Positions 26,511-35,675 of a DNA stretch of 64,000 nt are shown here, piece after piece. Each line of letters starts with the position of its first letter. The first letter of the stretch is position 1. Below the pieces are notes generated by a model. That model did not search any database. It saw nothing but the letters and a program-made list of their open reading frames with translations, and was not told the DNA's origin. A program made the translations under genes and the position numbers. Origin of the DNA: a virus; the IMG/VR virus record IMGVR_UViG_3300034691_000040, positions 62,001 to 126,000 of that record; one strand, 5' to 3'.

Positions 26511-28181
26511 ATGAAAACCGATGTCTTACCCGCACTGATCTGGATTCTCCACACGGAGGACAGTGACTTAGCGCATCTTGCGCCGATCACCCGTTTGGAC
26601 ATTACTGAAGGTGCCAGCACCAACTTCCACGATGATGGGTTGTTCTCCACCCGCATCTTTGGACCAGTGGGTTCTGTTCAGCGGGACGAAGTCTTTGCTA
26701 AGCTTAAGTTAAACGTCCGGGTTCTACACCCGAAGATTTATAGAGACCTCATTAACCTCAAGGCTCTTTATAAGGAGATTCTTGAAGGTTCTCGGACTGC
26801 CAAGTTCAATGACGTCGAAGGGGACTTCTATCCAAGCGTTGATGCCGATGCTGAAACAGGTTATGCGTTCTTTATGTTCCACCTGGATAAGCTCAAGCTC
26901 AAACGCACTGAATCCCCAGCCCGTAACGAACGCATTGATTTCCTTGAACGCTGGTGGCATCGTAAGACGCTAACCAACCTGCCGGTCATGCCAGCAGGAC
27001 TTCGAGACATTGAAATCGGTGAAGATGGTCGTTGGACAAAGCATGAAATCAATGACTTCTATTTCCGGGTCATGTACACCGCTTTGAACATCGCTCAAAA
27101 CCGTGACACTGAAAACGTCATCTACGATAGCCCTCGGTTGCTGTTAACCAAAGCTATCTATGAAATCTATTCTTACGTCGAACGCATCATTGGCGGTAAG
27201 AGTGGGTTCATCCGTGATAAGTGGGCGTCACGCCGTGTGCTCTACGGTACCCGTAACGTTCTGACATCCATGGAGACGTCGGGTTACAGCTTGGAGTCCC
27301 CTAACGTACCGGCATTTGATGCGACCGTTCTAGGGACCTTCCAGGCGGCTGTAGCACTGGCGCCAGTTGTGGTCTTCTGGATGAGGACTGGGTATCTGTC
27401 CAAGATCATGACGGCAGGTGATGGCGATGTGATGCTGGTGAACACCAAGACGCTCAAACCTGAGTGGACTTCGTTATCGCCCACCATGCGAGATCGCTGG
27501 ACAACCTTCGACGGACTGAGGGAAGTCATTAACAGCCTGGTCGACATCGAAGCACGACATCGTCCTGTGATGATTGGCGACCATTACCTGTCGCTGGTCT
27601 ATAACGGTGAAGGTGTCTTCCGTGTTTTCGACGACATTGACGACCTACCAGAAAACTTCGATCGTAAAGATGTGCACCCAATGACATTGATCGAACTGAT
27701 CTACTTGTCGGGTTATTCCAAATGGGTCAAGTACTTCCTTGACGTGGTTCGTTATCCGATCAATGGTGATGACTCCACTTACCCTTCACGGATGCACGTC
27801 AAGACCACTTCTGTGGGCGAGATCCGTCGTGAGCTGGACACTGGCTGGATGCCACTTGAGGGCGATGAGTACTTGGCGGTTGAGTACCCCAACTATACTC
27901 TGCGCGGCTATCACGATTCTGAGTCACCTGCTCCAAGTCGCCTTGTAGGTCTGGGTGCTGACTTTGACGGCGATACAGGTTCTGGTACAGCTGTCATGAC
28001 GAACGATGCTTTAAGAGAAACAGAGAAATATCTTTCGACGCGTGAAGCCTGGGTAAAACCATCGGGTGAACCGCGTGCTCAGATTGACTACGATACTGCT
28101 GACTTTGTGATCAAGAATCTGACTGGACGGTTCAATCACGTTAAGCAGGCAAGTCACAAGGCATTAGCTCAAAAGGGGTAA
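26511..28181 (+). CDS. Virion RNA polymerase beta' subunit, N-terminal fragment (gp180-like)
   Basis: A 556-residue protein carrying the hallmark of multisubunit RNA polymerases: GADFDGDTGSG, with Asp484, Asp486 and Asp488 holding the catalytic magnesium. The N-terminal part includes a region like the beta' clamp/lid. The sequence around 220-245 (RDKWASRRVLYGTRNVLT) and 430-450 (SRMHVKTTSVGEIRR) is like the conserved beta' core before the active site. phiKZ divides beta' into gp180 (N-terminal, catalytic) and gp80; no gp80-like partner is seen in this window. ATG 26511 has AGGGA eight bases upstream. It lies divergent from the giant tail gene and six bases before the beta gene, so both are translated together for packaging. 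Confidence 0.88.
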   Translation: MKTDVLPALIWILHTEDSDLAHLAPITRLDITEGASTNFHDDGLFSTRIFGPVGSVQRDEVFAKLKLNVRVLHPKIYRDLINLKALYKEILEGSRTAKFNDVEGDFYPSVDADAETGYAFFMFHLDKLKLKRTESPARNERIDFLERWWHRKTLTNLPVMPAGLRDIEIGEDGRWTKHEINDFYFRVMYTALNIAQNRDTENVIYDSPRLLLTKAIYEIYSYVERIIGGKSGFIRDKWASRRVLYGTRNVLTSMETSGYSLESPNVPAFDATVLGTFQAAVALAPVVVFWMRTGYLSKIMTAGDGDVMLVNTKTLKPEWTSLSPTMRDRWTTFDGLREVINSLVDIEARHRPVMIGDHYLSLVYNGEGVFRVFDDIDDLPENFDRKDVHPMTLIELIYLSGYSKWVKYFLDVVRYPINGDDSTYPSRMHVKTTSVGEIRRELDTGWMPLEGDEYLAVEYPNYTLRGYHDSESPAPSRLVGLGADFDGDTGSGTAVMTNDALRETEKYLSTREAWVKPSGEPRAQIDYDTADFVIKNLTGRFNHVKQASHKALAQKG

Positions 28182-28187
28182 TGATTC

Positions 28188-31100
28188 ATGGCCGAATTAT
28201 TGGCTTACGACAGATACCGACTGCGCTTCACATTGTGGAAGACCAGTCAGTTGCAAGCGCCAGTCGTTTATCCGATTGCCCGTCTGCAGTTACCGAAGAT
28301 GTCTGTCCTGCACTTTGCTCCAGCCGATGGTGTCACCATGGGTCCGCAAATCAGCGACCCATTGATGCGCTCAGTCCCTGGCGTGATCTACATCGATCAC
28401 GTCAAGCAGTATGGTCAGCCTGAAGGCAACCCGATCCGCACGTTCAGTCAGGCTGACACGCTGATCACGCAGTTTCGTCAACGTAACCGGGCCTTCCGTC
28501 CTTTAAGGAAGTTAGACCGCCTGGAGACAGACCAGCGTACGCTGGTGGTTTACAACTATGCCCTGCTGAGCCACATGGTTCGGTACGCTACATCGTTCAG
28601 GGCTGGCTGGTACATGTGGCGGAACGTGTACGCTGAAGTGATGAACAATATCAATGCTCTCTGCGAAGAGAGTCAGCGACATCATTTCATCGAACTGCCT
28701 TTGCCTGAAGTAATGCCTGGGCTGGGTACCTTGCGTACGTTCTCGACGCGTCAAACTGCTGACGTACTGAACAGTCTGCGCGATGATGGCTCTAAGCAAG
28801 TTGCTGACCTGTTTGTCTGGGCTGGTAAGTTGCGTGAAAACAGTCTGCTCAGTAAGATCAAGCCTGAAAACTACCCGAAGGTAAACATCATCATTCGCCG
28901 ACTCAATGGCTTTGTGGTGGTTAACCTTGGCTGGTTGGACGGTCTGCGTAAATCAGACGATCCTGCAGTAAAGAACAAAGGCGTGTCTTACGACCCAGCC
29001 ATGTTCCAGCTTCTGCTGCTGAAGTTTCTGACCACACTGCATCAAGCAACATCCCCTATCGAAACCGACCTCAAAAACGAGGTGGTTGAAGAACCTGTAG
29101 TTGAGGTGGATGTTGATGGCGTTGGCTTGGACGACCTTGAGCTGACAGCGGAGTATGACGAACTTCCACCGTCTGATGAATTGGACGATGATGACGTCAC
29201 GATTGCAGCGCTTGAAAAAGAGCTGGAAGAGTTGGATCTGCTGAAGCAGCGCGCTATTGATGAAGCAATCCAGTACGATGAAGATGGCGAGAAGCTTGAA
29301 ACCAAAGCAATCGACATCAACATGCTGGCAGCAGATAAAGCCGCTAAGACGACAGGTTCGCCTATTGTCGATAAGGCTAATGAACTGGCAGGCAAAGGAC
29401 TGCTGACGGCGGCCGAACATCGCCGACTGGAACGCATCTCCGGTATCTTCAAAACCCTACCTAACCCGTTCGGTGGCGAAGGCACTCTGGTTGACGCGAT
29501 CGAGATCCCTCAAGAAGATATCGAGATCAAACCAACCGTATTGGCCGATGCCAGCACACTCATCGACAAATCGTTGGCTGTCTCGAAGACCGACACGTTT
29601 GAACGCCAGTACCTTGAAAAGGTGTTGCGTAAAGACATCGTTCGGTGTGTTGCTGCTATCCAGAAAGCTCCGGTGGCGATCACCAGCTACTCGATCAACC
29701 GCTTGACGGATGCCAGTAACGATCAGGAGATCCACTCGTTTAAAATCACTCCCGCTGTTGGTGAGTCGTCTACGGTGTCGTTCCCACTTCCGGTTGTAAA
29801 GCCAGATGGGTCGTTTCTGTATAACGGCACTAAGTACCGGATGCGTAAGCAACGTGTGGATTTGCCAATCCGTAAGTTGTCACCAGTACAAGTGGGGCTG
29901 AGCAGTTATTACGGCAAGGTCTTTATTGAGCGTTCTGAACGTAAGAACTTCAACTACGAAAAGTGGTTCATGGGTCAGCTGATTATCAAGGCGCTCGATC
30001 CTGAAGATCCAAACGTTGGTAAGGCCATGCTCAGTACAGTGGCCGATTACCTGATTGATGTGCCAAAGATGTACACGTCGATCTCTGAACGCATCATGTC
30101 GATGGTTTGCGGAAAGAACCAGCTGTGGTTTGATCACAAGCGTCGGGTTGAGAAGTTCAAGTACACCGCTGAACAACTGGCCTTTGAAAAGAAAGGTTGG
30201 GCACTATGTGGACAAAATGATCAGGGCCAAGCTTTGATCATGGACATCAACAACATGATCTACCGAATCGTCCCAGACAAACAGGGCGGTAGTCTTCAGG
30301 AAGTCGGTACGATCAATGACCTGACCGGCATCACCGAAGACACGGGAACGCCGATCAGCGCGATTGAAGTCAAAGTGTATTCCAAGAACATCCCCATGGG
30401 TTTGGTTCTGGCTTACCTCCTGGGCTTTAATAAGCTGCTGGACTTGCTCAAAGTAAAACCTCGTCGTGTGTTGGCGGGTGCTCGCTTGAATCTTGAGCCG
30501 CACGAATACGCCATTCGGTTTGTTGATGAGTCGTTGGTCTTCAGCCGTAAGGACATCGTTCCATCGCTGATCCTGTCAGGTTTCAATCTGGCTAAGGATG
30601 CTGTCCGTAACTACAGTGGTGCAATGTTCGATGGCAAGGATGTCTACAGTGCGATCTTTGATCGGTCCGGCATTGGTTCCAGGTTCCTGCGTGAGTTGGA
30701 TTCGTTGGACACCATGTTTGTCGACCCTATCACGGAAGATCTGCTGAAATGGATGAAGGAGCCAACTGAGTTCACGGGTCTGTTGGTTCGGGCTACGGAG
30801 ATGTTGGTTAACGCCAAGGTCGACGAAGCACGTAAGGATAAAGATGGTGTGGTAGAACTGCTCGAACGTGTGCGTGGCTATGAGCGTATTGCTGGGATGG
30901 TGTATGAAAACCTGTCCAAGCGTGTGCGTGAATACAACGCCCGTGCTTCAAGTGGCCGTGCCAGCATCAAGATGAATCCGAACGATCCGATCAACATGCT
31001 GATCAAGGACCCTACCACTTCGCCTGTCAACAACATCAACCCAATTCACGCTCTGCGCGAACGGGAAGTGATCACCTTTGGTGGTCGTGGTGGTCGTAGC

Positions 31101-32456
31101 CGTCGGGCGATGGTGGCAAGGACTCGTTTGTACAAACGCACTGACATGGGCCTGATCACTGAAGGTACCGTGGACAGTGGCGACGTGGGCATCATCGCTT
31201 ACATGCCGCAGAACGCTAACCTGACAACAGTGCGTGGTACCGTTCGCCAATACAATCCGAAAACCGATGGTGCTGCTACTATCATGTCGACTCCAGCTTT
31301 GCTGGGCGTAGGCGCTGATGGTGACGATCCAAAACGTATCGGGTTTAGTGCTATCCAGCATGGTCACGGTATTGCCACTGAGAACTATGAAGTGGCTCCT
31401 GGCTTGACTGAAATGGAAGCGATGATTGCTTCGCGGTCAGGCCCTGAGTTCGCTCAGGTTGCAAGCGGTAAAGGCAAGGTTACTGAAATCGGTCCTCAGC
31501 ACATTGCGGTTGAATACGCAAATGGTGAAATCTTCCGTGCTCCATTGGGAATGATCCACACCAACGCTGAAGGTACGCTGTATCCAAACACACTGGTTAC
31601 CGGTCTTGTTGTCGGCGATACAGTGGAACAGTTTGATGTACTGACCTATAATCCGGGCTTCTTTAAAGTGAGTCCGTTTAATCCTCGGCGTGTAAACTAC
31701 GCTGGGTCATGTTTGGCGCGTGTTGCCATCCGTGAGGCCACGTATACGTTGGAAGACTCCTGCTCTCTTTCTGAAGCATTCGCTCGCCGAATGGTCACGA
31801 AGGTAGCGAAGCCTAAACCCGTCAATGTCGACTTCCATGATGAAATCGTGGGGCTGGTAAAAGTAGGTCAACGGGTGGATCTTGATACAACGCTATGTAG
31901 CATCGAGGGTAGCGTTTCCTCAGCCGCAGGGTTGTTTGACGATTCCAACATCGATACGCTTAAACTGTTCACCCCGTCCGCACCTAAAGCTAAAACTGTC
32001 GGAGTCGTGTCTAAGATCGAAGTCTTCTACAATGGCGACATTGAAGACATGTCTGAGTCTCTGCAGGTCATCGTGGCTGAATCCGAAAAGGGTCGTCGTC
32101 GATTGGCTAAAGCGTTGGGTGAGGAATACACGTCGGGGTTTGTGGGACGTAATGTGCGAAAGGAAGGGACTAACCTTGAGCCACATCGGGCGATGATCTT
32201 GGTTTACATCGACGCCGAAGTCCCAATGGGTATTGCTGACAAGCTGGTAATTGGTAATCAGATGAAGTCGGTGGTCGGCGCTGTACTCTTTGGTGAGAAC
32301 CAAACTGAGTCAGGCGGTCAGGTCGATATTGTCTTTGGTGCTCTTTCTGCGATAAACCGTATTGTGACTGGGTTGTTTACGGGCGGCTCACTCAACACAG
32401 TGGTGCGGGTTATCGGCGAAGAAGCGTTTGCCATGTATTTCGAAGATGCTGCTTAA
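28188..32456 (+). CDS. Virion RNA polymerase beta subunit, large N-terminal/central part (gp178-like)
   Basis: A 1422-residue beta-like chain. NPIHALREREVITFGGRGG from residue 951 mirrors the RpoB fork-loop sequence NPLSELTHKRRLSALGPGG, followed by a segment corresponding to the RpoB ETPEG region. ADKLVIGNQMK with Asp1351-Lys1352 matches GDKMAGRHGNK, which contacts the nascent RNA. GGQVDIVFGALSAINR then matches VDIVLNPLGVPSR. The chain stops about where RpoB's C-terminal clamp begins; that piece appears to be encoded at 12669. Residues about 295-385 are a very acidic, coiled-coil-prone insertion. The start ATG is six bases after beta', behind AAGGGG. Together these subunits would form the injected early-gene polymerase. 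Confidence 0.85.
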   Translation: MAELLAYDRYRLRFTLWKTSQLQAPVVYPIARLQLPKMSVLHFAPADGVTMGPQISDPLMRSVPGVIYIDHVKQYGQPEGNPIRTFSQADTLITQFRQRNRAFRPLRKLDRLETDQRTLVVYNYALLSHMVRYATSFRAGWYMWRNVYAEVMNNINALCEESQRHHFIELPLPEVMPGLGTLRTFSTRQTADVLNSLRDDGSKQVADLFVWAGKLRENSLLSKIKPENYPKVNIIIRRLNGFVVVNLGWLDGLRKSDDPAVKNKGVSYDPAMFQLLLLKFLTTLHQATSPIETDLKNEVVEEPVVEVDVDGVGLDDLELTAEYDELPPSDELDDDDVTIAALEKELEELDLLKQRAIDEAIQYDEDGEKLETKAIDINMLAADKAAKTTGSPIVDKANELAGKGLLTAAEHRRLERISGIFKTLPNPFGGEGTLVDAIEIPQEDIEIKPTVLADASTLIDKSLAVSKTDTFERQYLEKVLRKDIVRCVAAIQKAPVAITSYSINRLTDASNDQEIHSFKITPAVGESSTVSFPLPVVKPDGSFLYNGTKYRMRKQRVDLPIRKLSPVQVGLSSYYGKVFIERSERKNFNYEKWFMGQLIIKALDPEDPNVGKAMLSTVADYLIDVPKMYTSISERIMSMVCGKNQLWFDHKRRVEKFKYTAEQLAFEKKGWALCGQNDQGQALIMDINNMIYRIVPDKQGGSLQEVGTINDLTGITEDTGTPISAIEVKVYSKNIPMGLVLAYLLGFNKLLDLLKVKPRRVLAGARLNLEPHEYAIRFVDESLVFSRKDIVPSLILSGFNLAKDAVRNYSGAMFDGKDVYSAIFDRSGIGSRFLRELDSLDTMFVDPITEDLLKWMKEPTEFTGLLVRATEMLVNAKVDEARKDKDGVVELLERVRGYERIAGMVYENLSKRVREYNARASSGRASIKMNPNDPINMLIKDPTTSPVNNINPIHALREREVITFGGRGGRSRRAMVARTRLYKRTDMGLITEGTVDSGDVGIIAYMPQNANLTTVRGTVRQYNPKTDGAATIMSTPALLGVGADGDDPKRIGFSAIQHGHGIATENYEVAPGLTEMEAMIASRSGPEFAQVASGKGKVTEIGPQHIAVEYANGEIFRAPLGMIHTNAEGTLYPNTLVTGLVVGDTVEQFDVLTYNPGFFKVSPFNPRRVNYAGSCLARVAIREATYTLEDSCSLSEAFARRMVTKVAKPKPVNVDFHDEIVGLVKVGQRVDLDTTLCSIEGSVSSAAGLFDDSNIDTLKLFTPSAPKAKTVGVVSKIEVFYNGDIEDMSESLQVIVAESEKGRRRLAKALGEEYTSGFVGRNVRKEGTNLEPHRAMILVYIDAEVPMGIADKLVIGNQMKSVVGAVLFGENQTESGGQVDIVFGALSAINRIVTGLFTGGSLNTVVRVIGEEAFAMYFEDAA

Positions 32457-32469
32457 TTAACCCCCGTGC

Positions 32470-32496
32470 CCCACCTCCAGTTCTGCTGGGGGTGGG
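32470..32496 (+). terminator. Hairpin after the beta gene
   Basis: An 11-bp stem with one G-T pair (CCCACCTCCAG with CTGGGGGTGGG) around TTCTG lies 14 bases after the polymerase beta gene. No T run follows, so it may be a processing or attenuation site rather than a full stop. Confidence 0.5.
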
Positions 32497-32521
32497 TGTA
32501 TGTACACTTGAGGAATGATTG

Positions 32522-32716
32522 ATGACACCCACCGAGTTGAATAACCTGCCGATCCTTGCGACGGCTGTCCAGCTGGTCAGCGAAATCGCTTTGAACGTGG
32601 TTGGTAATGACATTGCCTCGGAAGTCGGAGGCCAAAAGATTACTCAAGCTTCCGTCAAGATCCTGGCGGCGACGATGATCAACAAAACCCTGACCGAGAA
32701 AATCAGCCATGCTTGA
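32522..32716 (+). CDS. Unknown 64-residue protein
   Basis: ATG 32522 has GAGGA seven bases upstream and is preferred to an in-frame TTG at 32519. The protein is a simple helical chain (LPILATAVQLVSEIALNVVG, then SVKILAATMINKTL), amphipathic and lacking Cys or aromatic clusters. It overlaps the following structural gene by eight bases, so translation is coupled, and it follows the polymerase genes. A small virion-assembly accessory is plausible but unproven. Confidence 0.6.
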   Translation: MTPTELNNLPILATAVQLVSEIALNVVGNDIASEVGGQKITQASVKILAATMINKTLTEKISHA

Positions 32717-34100
32717 CCCGAATGCTGTCACAGCTGTAATTGCGGTGAACCAATCGATCTCCGCCAAGGGTGCACATCTTGACACACTGCCAGACACTGC
32801 GCTGGCCATGCTTGTGCGCGAAATGCCAACCACCGCCATCAAGGCTGAAGAAACCGATTATGCTGCTGCCGGTGCGATTCTGACAGACCTGTCGCGTGGT
32901 GAAGATCACGCAGCGGTGTTGCAACGCATCGTAGGTTTGGGCAGTGACTCCGTGCGCCGCACTTTGTCATTTGCACGCAATACCGTCATGCCGCACATTT
33001 ATCGTGTCATCGAAGCCTACACCGCCGAAATGACCAAGAACACCAACGTGGCAATGCCATTTGACGTCAAGCGTCATTTCGCACACGATGCGGCCAAAAC
33101 CTCCATCGCCATGAACTTCCTGGATCGTTGGGAACACGCCCCGGCGGTGACACCAGTTGCCAATGTTGATCTGGGCATGTATACCCCTGATGAGATACTG
33201 AACCTCGTCAAGATCAGCAATGATGGCGACTACAATGAGCACATCGAAACACTGCTCACTGAAGATGGTGGCCGTGGCCTGAAACAGTTGAGCGACATGC
33301 TCAAAGGCATCATGCCTGTTACCGCAGTGGATCACCATTTCCAACTGCCTGCTGCCGTCCTGCTGCAAAGCATCATCGGTACGCCTAAACCAGGCGTGGG
33401 CATGACGCTGACTGCGTACACAGCCGCTGTGAGCTCGATGGCTAACTACGCTGCCAAGAACGCGATGGCTGCATTGGGTCGTCTGAAAAACCAGCGTGTG
33501 GATCAGGCCCTGTATCACGGCATCTTCCAACACGACGCCAAAACCATTCCGGTGGTGGGCGAGGTTTACAACGACCTGCTGGAAAAAGGTTTCAGCATCG
33601 ACATGCTGTTCGGTAACGAACTGCTGGGGCGTAAGTACCAAGGGGCTGCGCTGCTGCAACCTGAAGCCATGGCCGAAATGACCGAAGTGTACAACCGCGA
33701 TCGCGCCATTCGCCAAACTGCACACAACCTGGACCGTCAGCGCATGAGCCGCCAGGCTATCCTGGATGTGCTGCGCACTGACCAACAGGCTATTGCGACC
33801 GCTGGCGAGTTCACCGTCGCTGACGACTCCGCTGATAAATCGTGGGCACGTCTGAAAGGGTTCATTGACAGCCTCACCGTCAATAACACCTGGTACAGCT
33901 ACGAGCCTTCTTCGATGATCGCAGCAACCATCTGCGCCGTCTGGTACGCGCACAGCGATGCTCACCGCATCATCGACATCATGTTCGAGCAAGGCAAAGC
34001 CAACCCTGACATGCCGCCTTCCGAACAAGCCACGATGGCCTCTCTTCAGTATATCTCTGAATGGGTCGCCAGCCAGATCGGCGTCGCTTCGAAAAACTAA
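32709..34100 (+). CDS. Probable virion structural protein (463 aa)
   Basis: A large, mostly helical, Ala-rich protein with evenly distributed charge and no catalytic motif. It lies between the virion polymerase beta gene and the prohead protease, a neighbourhood that in phiKZ encodes virion proteins (gp177/gp176 region). Codon choice is biased towards GC-ending codons (CTG, ATC, GCC) more than its neighbours, suggesting high expression. It is translationally coupled to the small upstream gene. Role in head or neck is inferred from position only. Confidence 0.65.
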   Translation: MLDPNAVTAVIAVNQSISAKGAHLDTLPDTALAMLVREMPTTAIKAEETDYAAAGAILTDLSRGEDHAAVLQRIVGLGSDSVRRTLSFARNTVMPHIYRVIEAYTAEMTKNTNVAMPFDVKRHFAHDAAKTSIAMNFLDRWEHAPAVTPVANVDLGMYTPDEILNLVKISNDGDYNEHIETLLTEDGGRGLKQLSDMLKGIMPVTAVDHHFQLPAAVLLQSIIGTPKPGVGMTLTAYTAAVSSMANYAAKNAMAALGRLKNQRVDQALYHGIFQHDAKTIPVVGEVYNDLLEKGFSIDMLFGNELLGRKYQGAALLQPEAMAEMTEVYNRDRAIRQTAHNLDRQRMSRQAILDVLRTDQQAIATAGEFTVADDSADKSWARLKGFIDSLTVNNTWYSYEPSSMIAATICAVWYAHSDAHRIIDIMFEQGKANPDMPPSEQATMASLQYISEWVASQIGVASKN

Positions 34101-34119
34101 GTGATCTAAGGATACCACA

Positions 34120-34842
34120 ATGAATTCATCGGCCTACAGGCGGGATAAGCAACGTGTAGATGCTTGCCTTAAAAAGGTGGGTGATACGCTGGTAGCGCTG
34201 GAGCCGGTGCGTATACAGATCCCTGAGCGGTTTACCGAACGGGATCTGGCTATCATTGAGGATGTCTCGTACATCCTCGGGTTCCTTGCCATTATCACTG
34301 AAGACAACGTTTACGCATCATCGACTGTGACAGGCATGTTGCGCACCGAGCCAGACCGTATCGGTAAGGTGGTCGTGGATGATCAGTCTTACATCGAGCT
34401 CTTTTACGACAAGGGGTCGAAAGTCTTTGCCAGCACTAAGATCGTAACTGTGGATAACTTGGTGCATCCTGTCTATACAGAGATGTTAGGTAAGGGGAAC
34501 ATTCCTTGGTATCACGGTTACGAAGATATCTGTCAGATGTTTTACGACACCGGGAAGTATAACGGTGTTACGTTGGGTGCCGATCTTGCGCTGTGGGAAT
34601 ACCTGGGTGCGTGCCTGTGCCGTAACCCAGATAACCCACGTCAGTACTATCGCCACAGACCCAACATCAAACAGTCATTACTGACAGTGCCACCTTACAT
34701 CGTGTCGCTGCGTAACGTGGCTTTCGGCGCTACCAACTTTAGCTCGAAGCTTGGCGGCTCTTACTTCGATCCAGGTATGACCAGTTTGCTGGCCCACCCA
34801 TCTGAACGTGCAGAGCGTGTCGAGAACTTCTTAAGACAATGA
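34120..34842 (+). CDS. Probable virion-associated protein (240 aa)
   Basis: Starts at ATG 34120 behind TAAGGATA. Mixed alpha/beta protein with conserved-looking aromatic segments (NIPWYHGYEDICQMFYDTGKY) and a cysteine pair ACLCRNP near residue 165. It precedes the prohead protease gene by 11 bases and belongs to the same transcript as the polymerase subunits. By position it corresponds to the phiKZ gp176 place, a gene of unknown role. No domain recognised. Confidence 0.65.
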   Translation: MNSSAYRRDKQRVDACLKKVGDTLVALEPVRIQIPERFTERDLAIIEDVSYILGFLAIITEDNVYASSTVTGMLRTEPDRIGKVVVDDQSYIELFYDKGSKVFASTKIVTVDNLVHPVYTEMLGKGNIPWYHGYEDICQMFYDTGKYNGVTLGADLALWEYLGACLCRNPDNPRQYYRHRPNIKQSLLTVPPYIVSLRNVAFGATNFSSKLGGSYFDPGMTSLLAHPSERAERVENFLRQ

Positions 34843-34853
34843 GGTCTTGAATC

Positions 34854-35648
34854 ATGGCAGGCGTAGCTCTGCAACAACCCTTTGCCTCCTACAGCAACAT
34901 TGTGTTGAGCGGCAGTGGTAAACAAGGTATTTTGAAAAAGTTGGATGGTGGTTACTACGAAATCATCCTCGGTGCTCTGGCGGCTTACGGTAACGGCAAT
35001 TGGCTGTACGATGAAGCGTCTGGTCGTCAGTACATGGAAAACGACCGTGAGTTCCTGGCTGAGCTGCGCGGTGGGCGTATCAAAGGTGAGTGGGGTCATC
35101 CTCGCCGCCCTCAGGGCATGTCTGACCAAGACTGGTTTGTGCGTATCAACGAAATCTACGAAGACAATACCTGCGTAGCGTTCCGCGATATCTCCCTGTC
35201 GATGGATCTGATCAAGGACGATAAAGGTCGTCGTGTGGTTGGCATCATCGGTCAGATCAAACCGTCGGGTAAACAAGCGCGTTCGTTCCAGGATATGCTT
35301 GAGAACCCTGACGAAGATACCCCGTTCTCGATACGTTGCTTTGCTCGTAAAGATTTCCGCACGATGCACAAGCACATCAACAAGATCGTGACCTGGGATT
35401 ACGTCACCCAGCCCGGCATTGCAGTAGCGTCGAAGTATAACACCCCAAGTCTTGAATCCAAGCATGACATCAGTCACATGCTGGATGAAGCCGAGTTCAG
35501 CCTCACTCGCTTGAAAGATGGCTTTACCGATCCAGCAAACGAAGCCAGCTTCGAAAGCAATCGCCCTCACATCCAACTGATTGACCGGATGATTGAGACT
35601 GAACGCACCGCTGGTAAGATCTGGGTCCCTAACTCCCTTCAGTGGTAA
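34854..35648 (+). CDS. Prohead maturation protease (gp175-like)
   Basis: A 264-residue protein with the look of the phage prohead/herpesvirus assemblin serine protease fold. GEWGHPRRP has the likely catalytic His82, and TPFSIRCFA has Ser159 in the family's S-x-R context; RDISLSMD and VVGIIGQIKPSG lie between as the expected strands. Such enzymes cut scaffold and inner-head proteins during maturation; the phiKZ enzyme gp175 cuts after Glu in S/A/G-X-E sequences. Two paralogous proteins rich in such tripeptides are encoded directly downstream, consistent with substrates. T4 gp21 is the best-known relative in function. The residue assignments are by eye. Confidence 0.78.
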   Translation: MAGVALQQPFASYSNIVLSGSGKQGILKKLDGGYYEIILGALAAYGNGNWLYDEASGRQYMENDREFLAELRGGRIKGEWGHPRRPQGMSDQDWFVRINEIYEDNTCVAFRDISLSMDLIKDDKGRRVVGIIGQIKPSGKQARSFQDMLENPDEDTPFSIRCFARKDFRTMHKHINKIVTWDYVTQPGIAVASKYNTPSLESKHDISHMLDEAEFSLTRLKDGFTDPANEASFESNRPHIQLIDRMIETERTAGKIWVPNSLQW

Positions 35649-35675
35649 CACTGTTAATTAACAAGGATAACGTAC

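Noticed and set aside
32967-34118. 383-codon minus-strand frame inside the 463-residue structural gene
   Set aside because: Antisense shadow with no start signal; composition is unnatural.
34761-35651. 296-codon minus-strand frame across the prohead protease gene
   Set aside because: Antisense shadow; protease motifs are on the other strand.
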